Positions 35,767 through 46,048 of a stretch of DNA of 64,000 nucleotides are shown piece after piece. Position 1 is the stretch's first letter. Each line of letters begins with the position of its first letter. The DNA comes from Azonexaceae bacterium s22 (lineage in GTDB: Bacteria > Pseudomonadota > Gammaproteobacteria > Burkholderiales > Rhodocyclaceae), in contig WYCU01000002.1 of the NCBI GenBank assembly GCA_016617495.1, positions 337,538 to 401,537 of the forward strand, written 5' to 3'. The translations under genes and the position numbers were made by a program. The notes under the pieces were generated by a model. The model did not search any database and had not been told where the DNA came from. It saw only the letters and a list, made by a program, of their open reading frames with translations.

Positions 35767-36110
35767 TCAATCGTATCGTTGTCGGGGCTCACTACGGCCT
35801 CAAGGACTGGATCGCCCAGCGCGCCACCGCCGTCATCATGGCGGTTTATTCCGTGCTGATCGCGGCTGTGCTGTTGGTTGTTCGTCCTTCCACCTTCGAG
35901 GCGTGGCAGGGTATTTTCGCCAATGGCGTCATCAAGTTCTTGACGTTCCTGTTTTTCCTCAGCCTGTTCTACCACGCCTGGATTGGCGTGCGTGACATCT
36001 GGATGGACTACGTGAAACCGACGGGCTTGCGCCTGACCCTGCACGTTGTGACCATTGCCGCGTTGGTGGGCTACACCGCGTGGGCTGCTGCGATTCTCTG
36101 GAGGCTGTAA
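35763..36110 (+). CDS. sdhD: succinate dehydrogenase membrane anchor subunit
   Basis: Second hydrophobic subunit of complex II. About 115 residues from a GTG at 35763 that overlaps the sdhC stop (GTGA), the usual translational coupling. Reads VINRIVVGAHYGLKDWIAQR and has three membrane helices; FFLSLFYHAWIGVRDIWMDY carries the helix II histidine and aspartate-tyrosine quinone-site residues of the family. Confidence 0.93.
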   Translation: MINRIVVGAHYGLKDWIAQRATAVIMAVYSVLIAAVLLVVRPSTFEAWQGIFANGVIKFLTFLFFLSLFYHAWIGVRDIWMDYVKPTGLRLTLHVVTIAALVGYTAWAAAILWRL

Positions 36111-36112
36111 GC

Positions 36113-37897
36113 GTGAGTATTCCTGTTCTGAAATTCGACGCAGTCATCGTCGGTGCTGGTGGCGCCGGTCTGCGTTCCGCGATTCAATTGTCCGAAGCTG
36201 GTCTGAAGACCGCTGTTCTGTCCAAGGTCTTCCCGACCCGTTCCCATACGGTTGCCGCTCAGGGTGGTGTTGCTGCCTCCTTGGGTAACTCCGAAGAAGA
36301 TCATTGGCACTGGCACATGTACGATACCGTCAAGGGTTCCGATTGGCTCGGCGACCAGGACGCTATCGAATTCATGGTGCGCAAGGCCAACGAGTGTGTT
36401 GTTGAGCTTGAACACTACGGCATGCCGTTTGACCGCACCGACAACGGCAAGATCTACCAGCGTCCGTTCGGCGGTCACATGTCCAACTTTGGCGAAAAGC
36501 CGGTGCGCCGCTCCTGTGCAGCCGCTGACCGTACCGGTCACGCCATGCTGCACGCGATGTACCAGCGCAACGTCAAGGCCAATACCCAGTTCTTCGTCGA
36601 ATGGATGGCGCTTGATCTGATCCGCGACAGCGAAGGTCATGTCGTCGGCGTGACGGCAATGGAGATGGAAACCGGCCAGGTTGTCATCTTCCACACTCGT
36701 GCCACGATCTTCGCGACCGGCGGTGCCGGCCGTATCTTCTACTCTTCCACCAACGCCTTCATTAATACCGGTGATGGTCTGGGTATGGCTGCTCGTGCAG
36801 GCATCCCGCTGGAAGACATGGAATTCTGGCAGTTCCACCCGACCGGCGTCGCCGGTGCTGGCGTGCTGATTACCGAAGGCGTCCGTGGTGAAGGCGGTAT
36901 CCTGCGCAACAGCAGCAAGGAACGCTTTATGGAGCGCTACGCCCCGAACGCCAAGGATCTGGCGTCGCGTGACGTGGTTTCCCGCGCCATGACGACCGAA
37001 ATCAATGAAGGTCGCGGTTGCGGTGTCAACAAGGACTACGTCCTGCTCGACATCACCCACCTCGATCCGAACACCATCATGAAGCGTCTGCCGGGTATCC
37101 GCGAAATCGGCCTGCAGTTTGCTGGTGTCGACTGTATCAAGGAGCCCTTGCCGGTTGTGCCGACCTGCCACTACCAGATGGGCGGCATCCCGACGCATTA
37201 TTCGGGTCGCGTGGTTGTGCCGCAGAACGGCGACTACAACACGATCGTCCCGGGTTTCTACGCTGCCGGCGAGTGTGCCTGTGCCTCGGTGCACGGCGCC
37301 AACCGCCTCGGTACCAACTCCCTGCTCGACCTGCTGGTCTTCGGCAAGTCGGCAGGCGACTCGGCGGTGGAGGATCTCAAGGCGGGTAAGGCACATCGCG
37401 AACTGCCAGCAGACGCGGCCGAGAAGTCCCTCTCGCGTATCGCAGCACTCGACAATCGCAAGGGCGGTGCCAACGTGCATGAAACCCGTTTGGCCATGCA
37501 GCGCACGATGCAGAACCATGCCGGTGTGTTCCGTTTCGGCGATATGTTGAAGAGCGGTGTCGATAAGATTCTTGAAGTCGAGAAGGCTGCGCGCCAGCTC
37601 GAGATCAAGGACAAGTCGATGGCTTGGAACACGGCTCGTACAGAAGCGCTGGAAATGGAAAACCTGATCGAGGTTGCCAAGGCCACCATGCTGTCCGCCG
37701 AAGCACGCAAGGAATCCCGTGGTGCGCACGTTCGTGACGATGCTCCGGATACTCCGGAATTCCCGAATGGCCGCAACGACAAGGAATGGTTGAAGCATAC
37801 CCTGTTCAACCCGGTCGACAATTCGATCACCTACAAGCCGGTCAACATGCAGCCGCTGACCGTTGAGCCGATCGCGCTGAAGACGCGTTCGTACTAA
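36113..37897 (+). CDS. sdhA: succinate dehydrogenase flavoprotein subunit
   Basis: Catalytic subunit of complex II; oxidises succinate to fumarate with covalent FAD. 594 residues from GTG 36113, chosen because GGAGG lies eight bases ahead. The dinucleotide fold VGAGGAGL, the flavinylation histidine in RSHTVAAQGG, the active-site segments FHPTG and the HGANRLGTNSLLDL block are all present. The sdhE gene downstream provides its flavinylation factor. Confidence 0.97.
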   Translation: MSIPVLKFDAVIVGAGGAGLRSAIQLSEAGLKTAVLSKVFPTRSHTVAAQGGVAASLGNSEEDHWHWHMYDTVKGSDWLGDQDAIEFMVRKANECVVELEHYGMPFDRTDNGKIYQRPFGGHMSNFGEKPVRRSCAAADRTGHAMLHAMYQRNVKANTQFFVEWMALDLIRDSEGHVVGVTAMEMETGQVVIFHTRATIFATGGAGRIFYSSTNAFINTGDGLGMAARAGIPLEDMEFWQFHPTGVAGAGVLITEGVRGEGGILRNSSKERFMERYAPNAKDLASRDVVSRAMTTEINEGRGCGVNKDYVLLDITHLDPNTIMKRLPGIREIGLQFAGVDCIKEPLPVVPTCHYQMGGIPTHYSGRVVVPQNGDYNTIVPGFYAAGECACASVHGANRLGTNSLLDLLVFGKSAGDSAVEDLKAGKAHRELPADAAEKSLSRIAALDNRKGGANVHETRLAMQRTMQNHAGVFRFGDMLKSGVDKILEVEKAARQLEIKDKSMAWNTARTEALEMENLIEVAKATMLSAEARKESRGAHVRDDAPDTPEFPNGRNDKEWLKHTLFNPVDNSITYKPVNMQPLTVEPIALKTRSY

Positions 37898-37909
37898 TCG
37901 GAGAAGAAT

Positions 37910-38620
37910 ATGAGTAAACGTACGGTTCAATTCAGCATCTACCGCTACGATCCGGATAAGGACGACGCGCCCTACATGCAGGATATTTCGGTCGAGCTCG
38001 AGCCGACCGACCGCAAGCTTCTGGATGCCCTGACCAAGCTGAAGGCGAAGGACGACACTTTGTCCTATCGCCGTTCCTGCCGCGAGGGTGTCTGCGGTTC
38101 CGATGCCATGAACATCAATGGCAAGAACGGTTTGGCCTGTCTGACCGATATCGACGAACTGAAACAACCGATCGTCCTGCGTCCGTTGCCGGGTCTGCCG
38201 GTCATCCGCGATCTGATCGTGGATATGACCCAGTTCTTCAAGCAATATCACTCGATCAAGCCGTACCTGATCAACAACGATCCGGCTCCGGAGCGTGAGC
38301 GCCTGCAGTCGCCCGAAGACCGTGAGGAACTGAACGGCCTTTACGAGTGCATTCTGTGTGCCTGCTGCTCCACCTCTTGCCCGTCGTTCTGGTGGAATCC
38401 GGACAAGTTCGTCGGCCCGGCCGGTCTGTTGGCGGCCTACCGCTTCATCGCCGATACCCGCGACCAGGCAACCAACGAGCGTCTCGATAACCTCGAAGAT
38501 CCTTACCGCCTGTTCCGTTGCCACACCATCATGAACTGTGTCGATGTCTGTCCGAAGGGTTTGAACCCGACCAAGGCCATCGGCAAAATCAAGGACATGA
38601 TGGTCCGTCGCGCGGTCTGA
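37910..38620 (+). CDS. sdhB: succinate dehydrogenase iron-sulfur subunit
   Basis: Electron-transfer subunit with three clusters. 236 residues; the [2Fe-2S] cysteines lie in CREGVCGSDAM...GLAC, the [4Fe-4S] and [3Fe-4S] cysteines in CILCACCSTSCPSFWW and MNCVDVCPKGLNP. Twelve bases after sdhA; its TGA shares a base with the sdhE ATG. Confidence 0.97.
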   Translation: MSKRTVQFSIYRYDPDKDDAPYMQDISVELEPTDRKLLDALTKLKAKDDTLSYRRSCREGVCGSDAMNINGKNGLACLTDIDELKQPIVLRPLPGLPVIRDLIVDMTQFFKQYHSIKPYLINNDPAPERERLQSPEDREELNGLYECILCACCSTSCPSFWWNPDKFVGPAGLLAAYRFIADTRDQATNERLDNLEDPYRLFRCHTIMNCVDVCPKGLNPTKAIGKIKDMMVRRAV

Positions 38621-38862
38621 TGGAAAGAAAAGACTACGAACGCCTGCGCTGGCGCTGCATCCGCCGCGCGCTGCTCGAACTCGATATCACGCTAACGCGT
38701 TTTCTCGAGCGCGGTTTCGAGCAATTGAGCGAAGAGGAGAAGCAGGTGTTCGTAGAGCTTGCTGACATGGAGGATCATGAACTCTGGTATTGGTTGAGTG
38801 GCAAGACCGAGTGCGATGATCCTCGCTATGCGCCTATCGTGGCTGCGATTCGTAAGAGTTAA
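38620..38862 (+). CDS. sdhE: FAD assembly factor for succinate dehydrogenase
   Basis: Small helical protein (80 residues) that helps attach FAD to SdhA. It follows sdhB with a one-base TGATG overlap. The family's RGxxE motif reads here RALLE within CIRRALLELD, so the glycine is replaced by alanine. The rest (EEEKQVFVELADMEDHELWYWL) is typical. Function is very likely kept given the operon. Confidence 0.9.
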   Translation: MERKDYERLRWRCIRRALLELDITLTRFLERGFEQLSEEEKQVFVELADMEDHELWYWLSGKTECDDPRYAPIVAAIRKS

Positions 38863-38942
38863 GTAAGGTTCGCGGGCTAATTTCAGCACGTTAACCGTTT
38901 TTGGCAGTGCAGTGATAACCAACACCTGACAAGGGAAAAACC

Positions 38943-40238
38943 ATGACGACCGAACGCAAGGCAACTTTGACAATCGATGGGCAGGCTCCCGTCGATTTCC
39001 CGATCATGTCTCCGACGCACGGCAACGATTGCGTCGATATCCGTACCCTCGGTGGCAAGACCGGCCTGTTTACCTACGACTCCGGTTTCCTTTCCACCGC
39101 CAGCTGCAAATCCAAGGTCACCTTTATCGACGGTGATGTTGGCGAACTGCTGTATCGCGGTTACCCGATTGAACAACTCGCCGAACAGTGCAACTTCCTT
39201 GAGGTTGCCTATCTGCTCAAGAACGGCGAGTTGCCGAATGCAACCCAGAAGTCTGATTTCGAAAACACCATCAAGCGCCACACGATGGTGCATGAACAAC
39301 TGTCCAAATTCTATTCGGGCTTCCGTCGCGATGCTCACCCGATGGCGGTCATGACGGGTGTGGTTGGTGCGCTTTCTGCGTTCTATCACGATGCCATGGA
39401 CTTCTCGGATGCCGAGCATCGCAACGTCAGCTTCAATCGCCTCGTTGCCAAAATGCCGACCATCGTTGCGATGGCCTACAAGTACAACACTGGCATGCCG
39501 TTCATGTATCCGGACAACGATCTGGACTACGCCTCCAACTTCATGCGCATGATGTTCGGTAACCCGTGCGAAAAGTATGTGGCCAATCCGGTTCTGGCTC
39601 GCGCACTCGACATCATCTTCACCCTGCATGCCGATCACGAACAGAATGCCTCGACCTCTACCGTCCGTCTGGCCGGTTCGTCGGGTGCCAACCCGTTTGC
39701 CTGTATCGCTGCTGGTATTGCCTGTCTGTGGGGCCCGGCGCACGGCGGTGCGAACGAAGCCTGCTTGCAGATGCTGGAGCAAATCGGCGATGTCTCCAAG
39801 GTCGGCGAGTACATCAAGCGCGCCAAGGACAAGAACGACTCCTTCAAGCTGATGGGTTTCGGTCACCGCGTTTACAAGAACTTCGATCCGCGCGCCAAGC
39901 TGATGCGCAAGGTATGCGACGACGTTCTGCAAGAACTCGGCCTGGAAAACGACCGTCTGTTCAAGTTGGCCAAGGAACTTGAAAAGATCGCGCTGGAGGA
40001 CGAATACTTCGTCGAGAAGAAGCTCTATCCGAACGTCGATTTCTACTCTGGTATCGTCCAGAAGGCTATCGGTATTCCGACCGAAATGTTCACCTGCATT
40101 TTTGCTCTGGCCCGTACCGTTGGCTGGATGACGCAGTGGGAAGAAATGATTACCGATCCGGAATACAAGATCGGTCGTCCGCGCCAGCTGTACGTCGGTG
40201 CTGCCAAGCGTAACGTTGTTCCGCTTGCCCAGCGCTGA
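38943..40238 (+). CDS. gltA: citrate synthase, type II
   Basis: Condenses acetyl-CoA and oxaloacetate. 431 residues, the length of the large, hexameric, NADH-sensitive proteobacterial type. Catalytic histidines and aspartate lie in [26 protein letters not shown] and the VDFYSGIV segment. The ATG is preceded by AAGGGA. It follows sdhE by 80 bases, possibly within one transcript; a terminator follows. Confidence 0.97.
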   Translation: MTTERKATLTIDGQAPVDFPIMSPTHGNDCVDIRTLGGKTGLFTYDSGFLSTASCKSKVTFIDGDVGELLYRGYPIEQLAEQCNFLEVAYLLKNGELPNATQKSDFENTIKRHTMVHEQLSKFYSGFRRDAHPMAVMTGVVGALSAFYHDAMDFSDAEHRNVSFNRLVAKMPTIVAMAYKYNTGMPFMYPDNDLDYASNFMRMMFGNPCEKYVANPVLARALDIIFTLHADHEQNASTSTVRLAGSSGANPFACIAAGIACLWGPAHGGANEACLQMLEQIGDVSKVGEYIKRAKDKNDSFKLMGFGHRVYKNFDPRAKLMRKVCDDVLQELGLENDRLFKLAKELEKIALEDEYFVEKKLYPNVDFYSGIVQKAIGIPTEMFTCIFALARTVGWMTQWEEMITDPEYKIGRPRQLYVGAAKRNVVPLAQR

Positions 40239-40248
40239 TGAAAGAAAT

Positions 40249-40274
40249 GGGCGGCCTGTGGGCCGCCCTTTTTT
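40249..40274 (+). terminator. terminator after gltA
   Basis: Eight-base stem GGGCGGCC/GGCCGCCC with a TGTG loop and six T. It separates gltA from the odhA-odhB-lpd set. Confidence 0.9.
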
Positions 40275-40340
40275 ACTTGCGGAGAGATGGAGCTCCGCAC
40301 CCGCAGTTACCGAAAATAAAACACCCTTAAGGGGACGCCT

Positions 40341-43184
40341 ATGACTACCAGCATGAATCAGCTGTTCGACAGTACGATGTACTTTGGCGGCAACGCGCCG
40401 TTTGTCGAAGAGCTCTACGAAAATTATCTGCACGATCCGAATTCAGTTCCTTCCGAGTGGCGCGACTATTTTGACCGCCTCGCTCAGACCCCCGGCGCCG
40501 CTGCGCGCGATGTCGCTCATGCGCCAGTTGTCGCCGCATTTGCCGAACTGGCCAAACATGGTGGTTTCCGCCCGGCCGCGCCTTCGTCCGCATCTGCTGA
40601 GCACAAGAAACAATCCGCAGTTGGTCAGTTGGTGACGGCGTACCGTTCCTTGGGCACGCGTTGGGCCGACCTCGACCCGCTCAAGCGCCTTGGCCGTCCG
40701 AAAATCGACGAACTTGAGCCATCTTTCTATGGCTTTACCGATGCCGACCTCAACCAGACCTTCAGCGTGGGTTCCCTTAAAGGGCTTCCCGCAGAAGCCA
40801 AGCTGGGCGACATCCTGCAGACCCTGAAGCAGACGTACTGCGGCACCATTGGTGTCGAGTATATGTACATGACGGATTACAACGAGAAGCGCTGGCTGCA
40901 GGAGCGCCTGGAGAGCATTCGCTCACGTCCGTCCTATAGCGCTGATCAAAAGAAGCGGATTCTTGAGCGTCTGACCGCTGCGGAAACGCTGGAGCGTTAC
41001 CTGCATACCAAGTATGTCGGTCAGAAGCGCTTCTCTCTGGAGGGCGGTGAATCGCTCATCGTCGCCATGGACGAGGCCATCCGTACCGGTGGTGCGAATG
41101 GCGTCGATGAAATCGTTGTCGGCATGGCTCACCGCGGCCGCTTGAACGTTCTGGTCAACACGCTGGGCAAAGCGCCTTCCATGTTGTTCGCCGAATTCGA
41201 AGGCAAGAAGAAGAGCGATCTGACCGCTGGTGACGTGAAATATCACATGGGCTTCTCGTCCGATGTTTCCACCCCGGGAGGTCCCTGCCACCTGACCTTG
41301 GCCTTTAACCCGTCGCACCTGGAAATCGTTAACCCGGTGGTTGAGGGTTCGGTCTACGCACGTCAGGTCCGTCGGGGCGAAGGTTCCAAGTCCAAGGTTA
41401 TGCCGGTCCTTATTCACGGTGATTCCGCCGTTGCCGGTCAGGGCGTGAACCAGGAAATGCTGAACTTCGCACAAACGCGGGGTTACGGCACGGGCGGCAC
41501 GCTGCACATCATTGTGAACAACCAGATCGGGTTCACGACCAGCGACCCGCGCGACTATCGTTCCGGCCACTACTGTACTGACATCTTCAAGATGGTCGAT
41601 GCGCCGATTTTCCACGTCAATGGCGATGATCCCGAGGCGGTGTCCCTGGTTACGCAACTTGCCGTGGAGTACCGCCAGACCTTTAGCAAGGATGTGGTCA
41701 TCGACATCGTCTGTTTCCGCAAGCTGGGTCACAACGAGCAGGACGAGCCGATGGTCACCCAGCCGCTGATGTACAAGATCATCAGCAAGCACCCGGGTAC
41801 CCGCAAACGCTACGGCGACAAGCTGATTGCCGAGGGCGTGCTGCCGGCCGATGGTCCGGACGAAATGATCAAGGAATACCGCGCTCATCTCGACAAGGGT
41901 GAATTGCTGTACAACCCGGTGCTGGCTGGCTACAAGCACCCGAACTACATCGACTGGACGCCGTTCCTGACCAAGAACTACATCATGAACTGTGACACCA
42001 CGGTTCCGATGAAGGAATTGAAGCGTTTGGCTTCTCGTCTGACCACTTTGCCCGAGGGGTTCACGCTCCACTCGCGCGTCAAGAAGATCGTCGAAGATCG
42101 TGCAGCGATGGGCGAAGGCAAGTTGCCAGTCGACTGGGGTATGGCGGAGAACCTGGCCTATGCTTCTTTGCTGGTTTCCGGCTACGGTGTGCGCATTTCG
42201 GGTGAGGACGTAGGTCGCGGTACTTTCTTCCACCGCCATGCAGCTTTCCACGACCAGAATCGTACGAGCTGGGACGAGGGCACTTACTACACCCTGAAGA
42301 ATCTTCAGGAAAAGCAGGCCAACTTCCAGTGTTTCGACTCGGTTCTGTCGGAAGAAGCCGTGCTCGCTTTCGACTATGGTTACGCGACTGCCAACCCCTA
42401 CGAATTGGTGGTCTGGGAAGGTCAGTTCGGCGACTTTGCCAACGGCGCTCAAGTCGTGATCGACCAGTTCATTGCTTCCGGTGAAGCGAAGTGGGGTCGT
42501 GCCTGCGGTCTGGTCATGCTTCTGCCGCACGGCTACGAAGGGCAAGGTCCGGAGCACTCCTCCGCGCGTCTCGAGCGCTACATGCAAGCCTGTGCCGAGA
42601 TGAACATGGAAGTCTGTGTGCCGACCACGGCCTCGCAGGTATTCCATATGCTGCGTCGTCAGGCAGTTCGCAAGCAACGCAAGCCGTTGATCGTCATGTC
42701 GCCGAAGTCGTTGCTCCGCCACAAGGATGCCTGCTCGCCGCTGGAAGAACTTGCCAACGGCAAGTTCCAGCCCATCATCGGCGAAATCGACGATCTCGAC
42801 GCCAAGAAGGTCAAGCGTGTTCTCCTGTGTTCCGGCAAGGTTTATTACGACCTGCTGGCAGCACGTCGCGAGCGCAAGATCAACGACATCGCGATTGTCC
42901 GTGTCGAACAGCTCTATCCTTTCCCGAAGGACGAACTGGCCGCGGAACTTGCCAAGTATCCGAAAGCCACCGAAATCGTCTGGACGCAAGAAGAGCCGCG
43001 CAACCAGGGGGCTTGGTACTGGTTCGCATCGCGTCACCATCTGGATACCCAATTGGGCACCAAGCAGAAGCTGTTGCTGGTCTCCCGTCCGGCCTCTCCG
43101 TCGCCGGCCGTCGGATACCTGGCAAAGCACAACGAGCAACAAAAGGCACTTATCGAGTCCGCGCTGGGCAAGATCGAGTACTAA
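40341..43184 (+). CDS. odhA: 2-oxoglutarate dehydrogenase E1 component
   Basis: ThDP-dependent decarboxylation of 2-oxoglutarate. 947 residues, the standard SucA length. N-terminal peripheral segment (LFDSTMYFGGNAPFVEELYE), the dehydrogenase E1 domain with HRGRLNVLVNTLGKAPS and the ThDP region HGDSAVAGQGVNQE, and the transketolase-like C-terminal half (MLLPHGYEGQGPEHSSARLE). Preceded by a purine-rich site (AAGGGGA). Same transcript as odhB and lpd. Confidence 0.97.
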   Translation: MTTSMNQLFDSTMYFGGNAPFVEELYENYLHDPNSVPSEWRDYFDRLAQTPGAAARDVAHAPVVAAFAELAKHGGFRPAAPSSASAEHKKQSAVGQLVTAYRSLGTRWADLDPLKRLGRPKIDELEPSFYGFTDADLNQTFSVGSLKGLPAEAKLGDILQTLKQTYCGTIGVEYMYMTDYNEKRWLQERLESIRSRPSYSADQKKRILERLTAAETLERYLHTKYVGQKRFSLEGGESLIVAMDEAIRTGGANGVDEIVVGMAHRGRLNVLVNTLGKAPSMLFAEFEGKKKSDLTAGDVKYHMGFSSDVSTPGGPCHLTLAFNPSHLEIVNPVVEGSVYARQVRRGEGSKSKVMPVLIHGDSAVAGQGVNQEMLNFAQTRGYGTGGTLHIIVNNQIGFTTSDPRDYRSGHYCTDIFKMVDAPIFHVNGDDPEAVSLVTQLAVEYRQTFSKDVVIDIVCFRKLGHNEQDEPMVTQPLMYKIISKHPGTRKRYGDKLIAEGVLPADGPDEMIKEYRAHLDKGELLYNPVLAGYKHPNYIDWTPFLTKNYIMNCDTTVPMKELKRLASRLTTLPEGFTLHSRVKKIVEDRAAMGEGKLPVDWGMAENLAYASLLVSGYGVRISGEDVGRGTFFHRHAAFHDQNRTSWDEGTYYTLKNLQEKQANFQCFDSVLSEEAVLAFDYGYATANPYELVVWEGQFGDFANGAQVVIDQFIASGEAKWGRACGLVMLLPHGYEGQGPEHSSARLERYMQACAEMNMEVCVPTTASQVFHMLRRQAVRKQRKPLIVMSPKSLLRHKDACSPLEELANGKFQPIIGEIDDLDAKKVKRVLLCSGKVYYDLLAARRERKINDIAIVRVEQLYPFPKDELAAELAKYPKATEIVWTQEEPRNQGAWYWFASRHHLDTQLGTKQKLLLVSRPASPSPAVGYLAKHNEQQKALIESALGKIEY

Positions 43185-43208
43185 TAACTAGAGACGAGTG
43201 GAGTTACC

Positions 43209-44408
43209 ATGAGCATTATCGAAGTCCAAGTTCCGCAGCTGTCCGAATCGGTTTCCGAAGGCACCCTGGCTTCCTGGAAAAAGAAGGTTGGCGAAGCCGT
43301 TGCACGCGACGAAATCCTGATCGATATCGAAACCGACAAAGTCGTTCTCGAAGTGCCGTCTCCCGGCGCCGGTGTGCTGGTCGAGATCATCAAGGGGGAT
43401 GGCGAGACGGTCGTCTCCGGTGAACTGATCGCCAAGATCGACACCGCCGCTACCGCTGCAACCGCCGCGCCGGCTGCCGAGGCGCCCAAGGCTGCCGCTG
43501 CGCCTGCAGCAGCACCTGCGGCTGCCGCCGTTGCCCCGGCTGGCACCGCCAGCCCGGCTGCCCGCAAGATTCTCGACGAGAAGGGCGTTGCCGCTGGCGA
43601 TGTTGCCGGTACCGGTCGCGGTGGTCGTGTCACCAAGGAAGATGCGGTCGCCGCGCAGCCGAAGGCTGCCGCTGCACCGGCTCCGGCCGTTGAAATTCCG
43701 CTGGGCGATCGTACCGAACAGCGCGTTCCGATGACCCGTCTGCGCGCCCGTATCGCTGAGCGCCTGCTGCAATCCCAGCAGACCAACGCCATCCTGACCA
43801 CGTTCAACGAAGTGAACATGGCACCGGTCATGGCGCTGCGCAAGCAATACGGCGAGAAGTTCGAGAAGACCCACGGTGTTCGCCTGGGCTTCATGGGCTT
43901 CTTCGTCAAGGCCGCCTGTGCTGCCCTGCAGAAGTTCCCGATCCTGAACGCCTCGGTTGACGGTAACGATATCGTCTATCACGGCTACATCGACATCGGT
44001 ATCGCCGTCGGTTCGCCGCGCGGCCTGGTTGTGCCCATCCTGCGCAATGCCGATCAGATGTCCATCGCCGAGATCGAGAAGAAGATCGCCGAATTCGGTG
44101 CCAAGGCCAAGGATGGCAAGCTCTCCATCGAAGAACTCTCTGGTGGTACGTTCTCCATCTCCAACGGCGGTATCTTCGGCTCCATGATGTCGACCCCGAT
44201 CATCAACCCGCCGCAATCCGCGATCCTCGGCATCCATGCCACCAAGGACCGCGCTGTGGTTGAGAACGGTCAGATCGTCGTTCGTCCGATGAACTACCTC
44301 GCCATGTCTTATGATCACCGCATCATCGACGGCCGCGAAGCCGTCCTCGGTCTGGTGACCATGAAGGAAGCGCTGGAAGACCCTTCCCGCCTGCTGCTCG
44401 GCGTCTAA
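43209..44408 (+). CDS. odhB: 2-oxoglutarate dehydrogenase E2 (dihydrolipoyl succinyltransferase)
   Basis: 399 residues. One lipoyl domain with the target lysine in [11 protein letters not shown], an alanine/proline-rich hinge, an E3/E1-binding domain ([13 protein letters not shown] ... [11 protein letters not shown]), and the catalytic domain with the DHRIIDG histidine. It receives the succinyl group from odhA and passes electrons to lpd. A stem-loop lies in the 76-base gap to lpd. Confidence 0.97.
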   Translation: MSIIEVQVPQLSESVSEGTLASWKKKVGEAVARDEILIDIETDKVVLEVPSPGAGVLVEIIKGDGETVVSGELIAKIDTAATAATAAPAAEAPKAAAAPAAAPAAAAVAPAGTASPAARKILDEKGVAAGDVAGTGRGGRVTKEDAVAAQPKAAAAPAPAVEIPLGDRTEQRVPMTRLRARIAERLLQSQQTNAILTTFNEVNMAPVMALRKQYGEKFEKTHGVRLGFMGFFVKAACAALQKFPILNASVDGNDIVYHGYIDIGIAVGSPRGLVVPILRNADQMSIAEIEKKIAEFGAKAKDGKLSIEELSGGTFSISNGGIFGSMMSTPIINPPQSAILGIHATKDRAVVENGQIVVRPMNYLAMSYDHRIIDGREAVLGLVTMKEALEDPSRLLLGV

Positions 44409-44420
44409 TCGACGTTTGCC

Positions 44421-44453
44421 GGCGCCAGTGCTCCGAAAAGGGGCGCTGGCGCC
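44421..44453 (+). other. stem-loop between odhB and lpd
   Basis: Arms GGCGCCAG (44421-44428) and CTGGCGCC (44446-44453), loop of 17 bases, followed by CTTTGCAC in place of a T tract. May modulate read-through or mRNA stability. Confidence 0.5.
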
Positions 44454-44484
44454 TTTGCACATCTGAATACTGAAAGGTTTACAC

Positions 44485-45909
44485 ATGTCCAAGCAATTCG
44501 ACGTGCTCGTCATTGGCGGTGGCCCCGGTGGTTACATTGCCGCTATCCGCGCTGCGCAACTCGGTTTCTCCTCGGCCTGCGCCGAATCCAATCCCTACGC
44601 CGACCCGAAGGGTGAGCCGCGCCTGGGTGGCACCTGCCTGAATGTAGGCTGCATTCCGTCCAAGGCCCTGCTGCACACCTCCCATCTTTTCGAAGAAGCC
44701 AACCACAGCTTTGAAGCCCAGGGCATCAAGGTGGGCAAGGCCAGCATCGACGTGCCGACCATGAAGGCACGCAAGGATGGCGTGGTCAATCAATTGACCG
44801 GCGGCATCAAGATGCTGCTCAAAAAGAACAAGGTCACCTTCCTGCCGGGCCATGGCTCGTTTGTGGGCAAGGAAGGCGATTACTGGAAGGTCAAGGTTGG
44901 CGAAGAAGAAGTGCTGGCCAAGCAGGTCATCGTCGCGACCGGTTCCAAGGCCCGTCATTTGCCCAATCTGCCGGTCGACCAGAAGATCGTCATGGACAAC
45001 GAAGGCGCCCTGAATCAGGAATCCGTGCCCAAGAAGCTGGCCATCATCGGTGCCGGCGTCATTGGCCTGGAGATGGGTTCGGTTTGGCGTCGTGTCGGTG
45101 CCGAAGTGACCATCCTCGAAGCCATGCCGGATTTCCTGGCTGCAGCCGACCAGGACGTTGCCAAGGAAGCGCTCAAGCTGTTCACCAAGCAAGGTCTGAA
45201 TATCCAGATGGGCGTCAAGATCGGCGACATCAAGGCCACCAAGAAGGGCGTTTCGATTGCTTACGCCGATAAGGATGGCAAAGAACAGAAGCTGGATGCC
45301 GATCGTCTGATCGTTTCCATCGGTCGCGTCCCGAACACTGATGGTTTGAATGCCGAAGGCGTTGGCCTCAAGCTGGATGCTCGTGGCTTCGTGGAAGTCA
45401 ATGGTCATTGCCAGACCAACCTGCCAGGCGTGTGGGCGATTGGCGACGTCGTGCGCGGCCCGATGCTGGCGCACAAGGCTCACGAAGAAGGTGTCATGGT
45501 CGCCGAGCTGATGGCTGGCCAAGCCGGTCACTGCAACTTCGACACTATTCCCTGGGTTATCTACACCTCGCCGGAAATCGCCTGGGTGGGCAAGACCGAG
45601 CAAGCGCTCAAGGCCGAAGGCGTCGAGTACAAGGTCGGCAAGGTGCCGTTCCTGGCCAATGGCCGTGCGCTGGGCATGGGCGATCCGTCCGGTTTCGTGA
45701 AGATGCTGGCCTGCAAGAAGACCGACCGCATCCTCGGCGTGCACATCATCGGCGCGAACGCTTCCGAAATCATCGCCGAAGCCGTTGTGGCGATGGAATT
45801 CGGCGGTGCTGCCGAAGACCTGGCCCGCATTTGCCACGCTCACCCGACCCTGTCGGAAACGGTGCATGAAGCCGCGCTGGCTTGCGACAAGCGCACGCTG
45901 AACTTCTGA
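44485..45909 (+). CDS. lpd: dihydrolipoyl dehydrogenase
   Basis: E3 of the 2-oxoglutarate (and perhaps other) dehydrogenase complexes; reoxidises lipoamide with NAD+. 474 residues; FAD fold [15 protein letters not shown], the redox disulfide in [16 protein letters not shown], the NAD fold [13 protein letters not shown], and the C-terminal catalytic HAHPTLSE histidine-glutamate. As the only E3 seen here it could also serve the E2-less acoAB-type enzyme; that is speculation. Confidence 0.97.
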   Translation: MSKQFDVLVIGGGPGGYIAAIRAAQLGFSSACAESNPYADPKGEPRLGGTCLNVGCIPSKALLHTSHLFEEANHSFEAQGIKVGKASIDVPTMKARKDGVVNQLTGGIKMLLKKNKVTFLPGHGSFVGKEGDYWKVKVGEEEVLAKQVIVATGSKARHLPNLPVDQKIVMDNEGALNQESVPKKLAIIGAGVIGLEMGSVWRRVGAEVTILEAMPDFLAAADQDVAKEALKLFTKQGLNIQMGVKIGDIKATKKGVSIAYADKDGKEQKLDADRLIVSIGRVPNTDGLNAEGVGLKLDARGFVEVNGHCQTNLPGVWAIGDVVRGPMLAHKAHEEGVMVAELMAGQAGHCNFDTIPWVIYTSPEIAWVGKTEQALKAEGVEYKVGKVPFLANGRALGMGDPSGFVKMLACKKTDRILGVHIIGANASEIIAEAVVAMEFGGAAEDLARICHAHPTLSETVHEAALACDKRTLNF

Positions 45910-45960
45910 TTCGCCTGCGAACCGATCCCCGCCAACCTCGGTTGGCGAGGCTAGATCGAA

Positions 45961-45988
45961 AAAGAGCCCTTCGGGGCTCTTTGTTTTT
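45961..45988 (+). terminator. terminator of the odh operon
   Basis: Nine-base stem AAAGAGCCC/GGGCTCTTT with a TTCG tetraloop and a T-rich tail. A second, smaller hairpin lies just upstream (about 45930-45947). Confidence 0.93.
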
Positions 45989-46048
45989 GGCGCGCTTGCG
46001 CCCATACTATGCCGCGTTCATGCGAAAAGCGCGCGCCCGACTGCTTCA

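Noticed and set aside
36071-38524. 817-codon frame antisense to sdhA and sdhB
   Set aside because: Spans two well-supported genes on the other strand; a composition artefact.
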